From NCBI GenBank assembly GCA_031993545.1, contig DAMAHZ010000060.1:1-18856 (forward strand): a stretch of 18,856 nucleotides of DNA, given 5' to 3'. Position numbers and translations under genes: made by a program. Each line of letters starts with the position of its first letter. Positions within the stretch are counted from its first letter, which is position 1. This stretch comes from UBA1535 sp002323775 (lineage in GTDB: Bacteria; Bacillota; Clostridia; Tissierellales; Sedimentibacteraceae). Below, piece by piece: positions 14,222-18,856 of this stretch. The notes under the pieces are model-generated. The model was not told the DNA's origin. It did not search any database and was given only the letters and a program-made list of their open reading frames with translations.

Positions 14222-14887
14222 TTATTCTACCTTCATATTGTTTATTCCCTCAATATGTGTAATTTTACTTACTATTTCCTGTGGCTTACAATCTCTTGGC
14301 AGAGTAGCAACAAAATTTAACTCTAACAAATTTTCGCTTTTCAATATAGTTGTTTCCATGTTTTTTATGATAATGTTTTTTTCATTTAATGCTTTTATGA
14401 TTTTCTCTAGGTTATCTGACTTGTTTTCGCATAGGATTTCAATACATAGTTCGTGGTCTCTTGTTTTTATGTATCTCTCAATTTTTCCAAATACCATAAG
14501 AGAAAATAAAATTAACAGAGTGCATATTATTGCTCCCCAATAAAATCCTATACCACAGGCAATACCTATACCGGCCACACTCCATAGGCTTGCAGCTGTT
14601 GTCAATCCTTTGACACCGCTGTTTACTTTAAGTATTGTGCCTGCACCTAAAAAACCTATACCGCTTATAACCTGTGCTCCAAGCCTTGATGGATCTATTG
14701 AAGCTCTGTTTATAAATATATCCGAAAGATAAATTCCACTTAGCATGACTAGGGACGAGCCTATACATACAAGAATGTGCGTTCTAAGTCCAGCAGGTCT
14801 TCTTATTCCTTCTCTTTCTATTCCTATAATTCCTCCCAAAATAAGGGCAATAAATAATCTTATAAATATCTCATAAATGCTTAGCAT
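14222..14887 (-). CDS. MgtC/SapB family membrane protein
   Basis: 221 residues. The N-terminal membrane domain has four to five hydrophobic segments and the family motifs GGIIGIEREGIRRPAGLRTH (18-37), GIGFLGAGTIL (76-86) and GLTTAASLW (94-102). The C-terminal soluble part, about 145-221, looks like a small ACT-type domain. MgtC relatives are tied to growth at low magnesium and to membrane energetics (inhibition of F-type ATP synthase in Salmonella); many family members have no tested role. The start ATG has AAAGGAG eleven bases upstream. Promoter TTGAGA-N17-TATAAT lies on the minus strand at 14982-15010. The predicted leader of about 90 bases is too short for the usual M-box magnesium riboswitch. 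The gene is divergent from ispD. Confidence 0.9.
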   Translation of the reverse strand: MLSIYEIFIRLFIALILGGIIGIEREGIRRPAGLRTHILVCIGSSLVMLSGIYLSDIFINRASIDPSRLGAQVISGIGFLGAGTILKVNSGVKGLTTAASLWSVAGIGIACGIGFYWGAIICTLLILFSLMVFGKIERYIKTRDHELCIEILCENKSDNLEKIIKALNEKNIIIKNMETTILKSENLLELNFVATLPRDCKPQEIVSKITHIEGINNMKVE

Positions 14888-14981
14888 ATTTTTTAGTACT
14901 CCTTTCCTTTTAGGGATAATTGCTTATAACTAATTATAATATCTATATTTATTGTATGTTTAAAATATTAGGCTGATAGCA

Positions 14982-15010
14982 ATTATAACAAAATATGTCA
15001 AAATTCTCAA
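14982..15010 (-). promoter_or_regulatory. Sigma-A promoter of the MgtC-family gene
   Basis: On the minus strand TTGAGA (15005-15010), 17 bases, TATAAT (14982-14987). Confidence 0.65.
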
Positions 15011-15020
15011 CACAAAAAGA

Positions 15021-15071
15021 TTGTAAAAGACAATTTTAATTGATATACTTAAGAGTGAACGAAGTTCGCTT
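15021..15071 (+). promoter_or_regulatory. ispDF promoter with 5'-terminal hairpin
   Basis: TTGTAA (15021-15026), 17 bases, TATACT (15044-15049). A 7-bp stem AGTGAAC / GTTCGCT (15054-15060 with 15064-15070), loop GAA, one G-U pair, falls at the predicted first bases of the transcript. Confidence 0.6.
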
Positions 15072-15095
15072 TGTATAAATAGTACGGAGGAAAAA

Positions 15096-15794
15096 ATGTA
15101 CAAGGATAAAAATGTTACCGCTATAATTGTTGCAGCAGGAAAAGGAAGAAGAATGGGCAGTGAGGTACCTAAGCAATATCTTATGGTGGATGGTAAAATA
15201 ATTTTAGATAAAACAATAGAGCAGTTTGAGAAAAATAGCAGAGTTGACAATATAATATTAGTTGTAAATGCTGAGGATATAGAATCAGTTAAGAAAAAGC
15301 TAAGCTATGAGAGACCAAGAATAAACAAGGTCATTTCCGGAGGTGCAGAGAGGATTAATTCTGTATACAATGGAATATTGAGCATGGATGAGGATATGCA
15401 AAATGGCATTGTTTTAATACACGACGGTGTAAGACCATTTGTTTCTCAAAAGCTTATAAATAACTGCATTGATGCTGCATATGAGAATGGAGCATGTGTT
15501 CCTGTTATGGATTTGGTAGATACAGTTAAACAGGTGACGAAGGATAATTTTGTTAAAAAGACTATAGACAGGAGTAAATATAAGGCTATTCAAACACCTC
15601 AGACCTTTGATTATGAAATAATAAAAAAATGCTATGATATGGCAATAGAGGATAAGATAAAGTCTACAGATGATTCTGCTATAGTTGAGCATTATGGATA
15701 TAAGGTGAAGGCAATATCCGGACTTCAGAAAAATATAAAGATAACCACACAATTTGATTTGAGAGTTGCAGAGCTGATTGCTAGGATGGTTTAA
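15096..15794 (+). CDS. ispD: 2-C-methyl-D-erythritol 4-phosphate cytidylyltransferase
   Basis: 232 residues, full length for IspD. It joins MEP with CTP to give CDP-methylerythritol, the third step of the MEP isoprenoid pathway, in the cytosol. Motifs: AAGKGRRMG (13-21) with PKQY (25-28) for CTP binding, GGAERINSV (82-90), HDGVRP (109-114), the arginine in IDRS (159), IQTPQTF (165-171), TDDSAIVE (191-198) and NIKIT (213-217). The start is set by GGAGG five bases upstream. It is followed after 50 bases by ispF with no terminator, so the two form an operon, giving steps three and five of the pathway. The promoter is at 15021-15049. Confidence 0.96.
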   Translation: MYKDKNVTAIIVAAGKGRRMGSEVPKQYLMVDGKIILDKTIEQFEKNSRVDNIILVVNAEDIESVKKKLSYERPRINKVISGGAERINSVYNGILSMDEDMQNGIVLIHDGVRPFVSQKLINNCIDAAYENGACVPVMDLVDTVKQVTKDNFVKKTIDRSKYKAIQTPQTFDYEIIKKCYDMAIEDKIKSTDDSAIVEHYGYKVKAISGLQKNIKITTQFDLRVAELIARMV

Positions 15795-15844
15795 GCTCAG
15801 AGCTTGAAGAATAGTATTAAAATAAAGAGAGGATGTGTTTTAAT

Positions 15845-16324
15845 ATGAGAATAGGAATAGGATACGATGTACATAAGCTGGCTGAAAACAGAAAGCTGAT
15901 TATAGGAGGAATTGAGATTCCTTATGATAAAGGTTTAGAAGGACACTCAGACGCAGACGTTCTAATCCATGCTATAATTGACAGCATCTTAGGGGCTATG
16001 TCAAAGCGAGATATAGGGTATCTTTTCCCCGATACTGACGACAGTTTCAAAGATATTGACAGCAAAATTTTATTAGGAAACGTAGTTGATTTAATGGAGT
16101 ATGCTGAATATAAAATTGGAAATATAGATTGTGTTATAATAGCACAAAGTCCGAAAATGTCACCATATATCGAGCAAATGCAAGAAGTCTTATCGTATAT
16201 ATTAAAAACAGATATGGAAAACATTAATATTAAAGCCACTACAACTGAAAGATTGGGATTTGAAGGCAAGGGGCTTGGTATATCTGCACAGGCTGTTTGT
16301 CTCTTGGAAAAAATAATCAAATAA
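15845..16324 (+). CDS. ispF: 2-C-methyl-D-erythritol 2,4-cyclodiphosphate synthase
   Basis: 159 residues, the normal size of IspF. It cyclises CDP-methylerythritol 2-phosphate to MEcPP with release of CMP. Metal ligands D8 and H10 in MRIGIGYDVH and H42 in LIHAIID are present, as are GHSDAD (33-38) and the C-terminal KATTTERLGFEGKGLGISA region. The start is ATG 15845, because family members begin MRIGxGYDVH. An ATG at 15833 would directly abut the AGAGAGG ribosome binding site; from 15845 the spacing is twelve bases, a little long. It is the second gene of the ispD operon. Both enzymes are separate here, not fused as in some other bacteria. Confidence 0.95.
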   Translation: MRIGIGYDVHKLAENRKLIIGGIEIPYDKGLEGHSDADVLIHAIIDSILGAMSKRDIGYLFPDTDDSFKDIDSKILLGNVVDLMEYAEYKIGNIDCVIIAQSPKMSPYIEQMQEVLSYILKTDMENINIKATTTERLGFEGKGLGISAQAVCLLEKIIK

Positions 16325-16340
16325 ACTAAATATTTATGTA

Positions 16341-16369
16341 TTTATTTTTATAAAAATTCATGCTATAAT
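16341..16369 (+). promoter_or_regulatory. Extended -10 promoter of the FtsH-like gene
   Basis: TGCTATAAT (16361-16369) is an extended -10; the -35 17 bases upstream, TTTATT, is weak. No terminator is seen after ispF, so read-through from ispDF is also possible. Confidence 0.5.
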
Positions 16370-16453
16370 ACAGATATCTTATTTGATATATATTTTTATA
16401 TATTAAATTCAATATGATAATGATTAGAAAAGAAATTAGCAGGGGGTAGTAGC

Positions 16454-17914
16454 ATGGATAATTTTACATTTATAGCGATTGGAGCAGTGCTTGTTTTCGT
16501 ATACTTTTTATTCATTAAAAATAAAAAGGCTGCTCAAAAAGAAATAAACAATTTAAGCGAAATAAATTATAAAAATAAATCAAACATAAGCTTTGATGAT
16601 ATAGCAGGAAACTATGAGGCTAAGGAAAGTTTAAAAGAACTTGTAGATTTCATAAAAAATCCTGATAAATACAAAGATTTTAACATTAGAACACCTAAGG
16701 GAGTTTTACTGTACGGCTCTCCCGGAACAGGAAAAACTTTGTTAGCACAGGCATTAGCAGGAGAAGCCGGAGTAGAATTCTTTGCAGTATCTGGCTCTGA
16801 CTTTGTTCAGGTTTATGCAGGGCTTGGTGCAAGCAGAATTAGAAATCTTTTCAGCAAAGCAAAAAAAGCAAAGAAAAGTGTTATTTTCATTGATGAGATT
16901 GATGCAATTGGTAAGCAAAGACAAGGCTTCGGATCAAGAGGAAACGATGAGAGCGATAGAACTCTAAATGCACTTCTTACCGAAATGTCAGGTTTTGAAA
17001 ACAGCAGTACAATAGTTCTTGCTGCTACAAACAGGATAGATACTCTGGACAGTGCATTGTTAAGACCGGGAAGATTTGACAGACAAATAGAGATAATGCT
17101 TCCGGATAAAGAAGCAAGAAAAGCGATAATAAAGCTATATCTTGAAAAGGCTAATGCTGATAAAGAAATTAATATAGACAAGATTGCTGAATTAACAGTG
17201 TATTTCAGTGGAGCGATGATTGAAAATCTAGTAAATGAAGCTTCAATCTTAGCAGTAAAGGATAAAAATAAAAATAACGAGAATGATACAAAGCTTAAAG
17301 ATGAACATTTAGAAAAAGCATTTTTCAACGTTGTAGCAGGACTTGATAAAGATAATCTTACTCAAAATGAGCTGCAAAGAGAAGTGACAGCATACCACGA
17401 AGCTGGACATGCTTTCATGTCAAAGCATCTTATGCCTGAAAATAAAATAATCAGAGTTTCAATCATACCTACGACAAAAGGGGCAGGCGGCTACACCTTG
17501 AGTACAGTAGAAAATGAAACAATTATTTCAAAAGAAAAAATTGAAAATCAATTAAAAATATTGTTGGCAGGCAGAGCTACAGAGGAAATCTTTTTAGGAG
17601 ATAACAATATAACAACAGGTGCTCAGAATGATATAGAAAAAGCAACAGCACTTGCAATGGATTATATTTCAAAATATGGCATGGACAAAGAAGCAGGTCT
17701 TGTTAATTACAAAATTTTGTCAGAATCTTTTGCAATAAGCATGGATATTGAAAAATCAGTAAAAAAATTAATTAACGATTCCTATGCAGATGTTTTAAAA
17801 ATTATTACTGAAAATAAAGAATATTTGAATCAAATAAAAGAAATATTAGTAGAGAAAGAAATTATTGATGATAATGATTTATGTCGAGTATTGTCAATAA
17901 AAATAGCTTGTTAG
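16454..17914 (+). CDS. Short FtsH-like AAA+ zinc metalloprotease
   Basis: 486 residues against 600-650 for typical FtsH. One N-terminal membrane segment (4-21) leads directly into the AAA+ domain; the second membrane segment and the extracytoplasmic domain of FtsH are absent. AAA+ features: Walker A GSPGTGKT (88-95), pore loop FVQVYAGLG (117-125; FtsH usually FVEMFVGVG, so the pore aromatic is Tyr121), Walker B IFIDEID (144-150) and arginine-finger region RPGRFDR (204-210). The protease domain has the zinc motif HEAGH (315-319) and the third ligand D393 in GAQNDIEKAT. All catalytic parts look intact, so it should be an active membrane-anchored unfoldase-protease facing the cytosol. The start has GGGGG eight bases upstream. 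It is probably an accessory FtsH paralogue; whether a full-length FtsH exists elsewhere cannot be seen here. Confidence 0.92.
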   Translation: MDNFTFIAIGAVLVFVYFLFIKNKKAAQKEINNLSEINYKNKSNISFDDIAGNYEAKESLKELVDFIKNPDKYKDFNIRTPKGVLLYGSPGTGKTLLAQALAGEAGVEFFAVSGSDFVQVYAGLGASRIRNLFSKAKKAKKSVIFIDEIDAIGKQRQGFGSRGNDESDRTLNALLTEMSGFENSSTIVLAATNRIDTLDSALLRPGRFDRQIEIMLPDKEARKAIIKLYLEKANADKEINIDKIAELTVYFSGAMIENLVNEASILAVKDKNKNNENDTKLKDEHLEKAFFNVVAGLDKDNLTQNELQREVTAYHEAGHAFMSKHLMPENKIIRVSIIPTTKGAGGYTLSTVENETIISKEKIENQLKILLAGRATEEIFLGDNNITTGAQNDIEKATALAMDYISKYGMDKEAGLVNYKILSESFAISMDIEKSVKKLINDSYADVLKIITENKEYLNQIKEILVEKEIIDDNDLCRVLSIKIAC

Positions 17915-17928
17915 AAAAAAATTAATTG

Positions 17929-17957
17929 TTGAAATCTGAAAAATAATATAGTATAAT
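17929..17957 (+). promoter_or_regulatory. Promoter of the 6S RNA gene
   Basis: TTGAAA (17929-17934), 17 bases, TATAAT (17952-17957). Transcription would start near 17965. Confidence 0.7.
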
Positions 17958-17964
17958 TTATCTA

Positions 17965-18147
17965 AATAAGAGCCTACGATGTGCGAGAACTTATTAATTC
18001 AACCGTCAAAGTTAAAACGGAATTTCGGGTTCGACGTCCAATGACAGGCCCGCTAGTACGGGAAGTCAGCGGTATTCGACAGATAATCCACCTGCGAAGA
18101 GCGGGTATGAATTAAAGGTTCACGGCATTGCGGGTTTTGTTTTTTTT
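17965..18147 (+). ncRNA. ssrS: 6S RNA (RNA polymerase-binding regulatory RNA)
   Basis: A non-coding stretch of about 180 bases between a consensus promoter and a T-rich end. Its ends pair: CCTACGATG (17973-17981) with CATTGCGGG (18126-18134), GAAC (17987-17990) with GTTC (18118-18121), and TTAATTC (17994-18000) with GAATTAA (18109-18115). Inside are a side hairpin CCGT / ACGG (18003-18020) and an apical arm TGAC...GTCA enclosing CCCG / CGGG (18042-18068). A long rod with an internal bubble and a 3' end reading CACGGCATTGCGGG fits clostridial 6S RNA as I remember it. 6S RNA mimics an open promoter and holds sigma-A RNA polymerase in stationary phase. The call rests on shape and memory. SRP RNA is less likely because its GNRA-capped conserved loop is missing. 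Confidence 0.72.
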
Positions 18148-18272
18148 GAAATCATTTTTTATTTAGAATAGTTTTAATAAGTATAAATATTGAATTGTAG
18201 TTTAACTAAAAGCACTTTTTTATAAATTACAAATATTTCCATAAATAACAGGAAAATTCAAAGGAAAACAGC
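18148..18272 (+). other. Gene-free spacer after 6S RNA
   Basis: AT-rich; I see no gene, hairpin or repeat of note between the 6S RNA end and the next promoter. Confidence 0.4.
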
Positions 18273-18301
18273 TTGATATTAGTTAAAAGCTATAGTATAA
18301 T
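18273..18301 (+). promoter_or_regulatory. Promoter of the LacI-family regulator gene
   Basis: TTGATA (18273-18278), 17 bases, TATAAT (18296-18301). The leader of about 80 bases contains a CG-centred candidate site, GAAAACGTTATT (18342-18353), which could allow autoregulation. Confidence 0.65.
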
Positions 18302-18389
18302 AGATATAGTTGAGCAAAAAACGTGATATTTTAAAATTATAGAAAACGTTATTATAAATCAAATGAAAATAAATTTTTGGAGGTAAGTG

Positions 18390-18856
18390 ATGATTACAAT
18401 TAAAGATGTTGCAAAATTATCAGGTGTTTCAATATCTACCGTGTCAAGAGTAATAAACGACTCTAAACCTGTAAGCCCTGAGGTAAGGAAAAAGGTTTTA
18501 AGTGTTATCGAGGAAACTGGCTATAAGCCAAATGATGTTGCGAGAAGCTTAGTTACGAGAAGATCGTACTTAATAGGCGTAATTATAAATAATTTAGCGC
18601 AAAGCTATGTTGCTGATATAGTTAGAGGTATTGAGGAAATCGGGAAAATGTATGACTATGATATACTTCTTTGCAGCAGTTACTTTAGCAAGGAAGCACA
18701 GAAGAAATATTTGCAGCTGCTTGATAGAAAACAGGCAGAGGGAATTTTTTTAGTAGGTCATAAATTTGATGATGAAGTAATAGATTTAGCAAAAAGTCTT
18801 AATAAGCCATGTGTATATTTTACTCAAAAAATCAAAGAAGACATGGAGCATATATC
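18390..18856 (+). CDS. LacI-family transcriptional regulator, CcpA-like (3' end outside window)
   Basis: The first 155 codons are visible, open to the window edge. The start ATG is six bases after GGAGG. Residues 1-60 are a complete LacI DNA-binding region: helix-turn-helix MITIKDVAKLSGVSISTVSR, then VINDSKPVSPEVRKKVL and the hinge helix PNDVARSL. The sensor domain begins YLIGVIINNL, and the stretches RGIEEIGKMYDYDILLCSS and LLDRKQAEGIFLVG resemble CcpA, the catabolite control protein of Firmicutes. Effector and HPr-contact residues lie mostly beyond the edge, so CcpA identity is not proven. Its likely operator type (CG-centred palindrome) occurs in its own leader and at the symporter promoter (9411-9420). 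Confidence 0.88.
   Translation, partial: MITIKDVAKLSGVSISTVSRVINDSKPVSPEVRKKVLSVIEETGYKPNDVARSLVTRRSYLIGVIINNLAQSYVADIVRGIEEIGKMYDYDILLCSSYFSKEAQKKYLQLLDRKQAEGIFLVGHKFDDEVIDLAKSLNKPCVYFTQKIKEDMEHI

Noticed and set aside
14888..14981. M-box magnesium riboswitch before the MgtC-family gene
   Set aside because: The predicted leader is only about 90 bases, with no GC-rich paired core or terminator. It is too short for an M-box.

Overview
The window is AT-rich apart from its collagen-coding stretches. Ribosome binding sites are strong GGAGG types, promoters are of the TTGNNN-N17-TATAAT type, and the gene content (exosporium-type collagen-like proteins with sporulation-type promoters, hybrid cluster protein, the IspD/IspF isoprenoid route, a clostridial-type 6S RNA) points to an anaerobic, spore-forming member of the Clostridia. 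I cannot name the species.

Layout. (1) 2-991: 3' part of an ABC-F ATPase gene. (2) 1237-5718: a tandem array of three paralogous collagen-like genes. Each has its own SigE/SigK-like promoter, a small hairpin at the predicted mRNA 5' end, a shared MANYxDxxY N-terminus, a Cys-rich linker, a Gly-X-Y stem (52, 88 and 46 triplets) and a C-terminal head. Heads 1 and 3 are BclB-like; head 2 is different. A candidate H-type pseudoknot RNA lies after the first gene. (3) 5912-7846: secreted beta-propeller protein. (4) 7963-9345 (minus): sodium:alanine/glycine symporter with a TTG start, a near-consensus promoter and a LacI/CcpA-type palindrome next to the -35. (5) 9699-10226: divergent guanylate kinase-like protein. 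(6) 10337-11926 (minus): hybrid cluster protein hcp, divergent from a Crp/Fnr regulator (12173-12835). This is a typical nitrosative-stress pair. (7) 12955-14175: protein with two HD-GYP-type domains, the first degenerate. (8) 14222-14887 (minus): MgtC/SapB protein. (9) 15096-16324: ispD-ispF operon of the MEP pathway. (10) 16454-17914: short single-membrane-span FtsH-like protease. (11) 17965-18147: probable 6S RNA with its own promoter. (12) 18390-end: LacI-family, CcpA-like regulator, cut by the window edge.

How the parts work together. The three collagen genes look like one spore-surface module expressed in the mother cell late in sporulation: common tail and stem, interchangeable heads, and common promoter and leader architecture. 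The most interesting undescribed signals are the hairpins that follow each of these promoters, whose stems show compensatory changes between copies, and the pseudoknot between genes 1 and 2. The remaining genes are mostly housekeeping or stress genes in separate units divided by clear bidirectional terminators (7895-7934, 10247-10298, 14174-14212). All functional assignments rest on motif reading, not on database searches.
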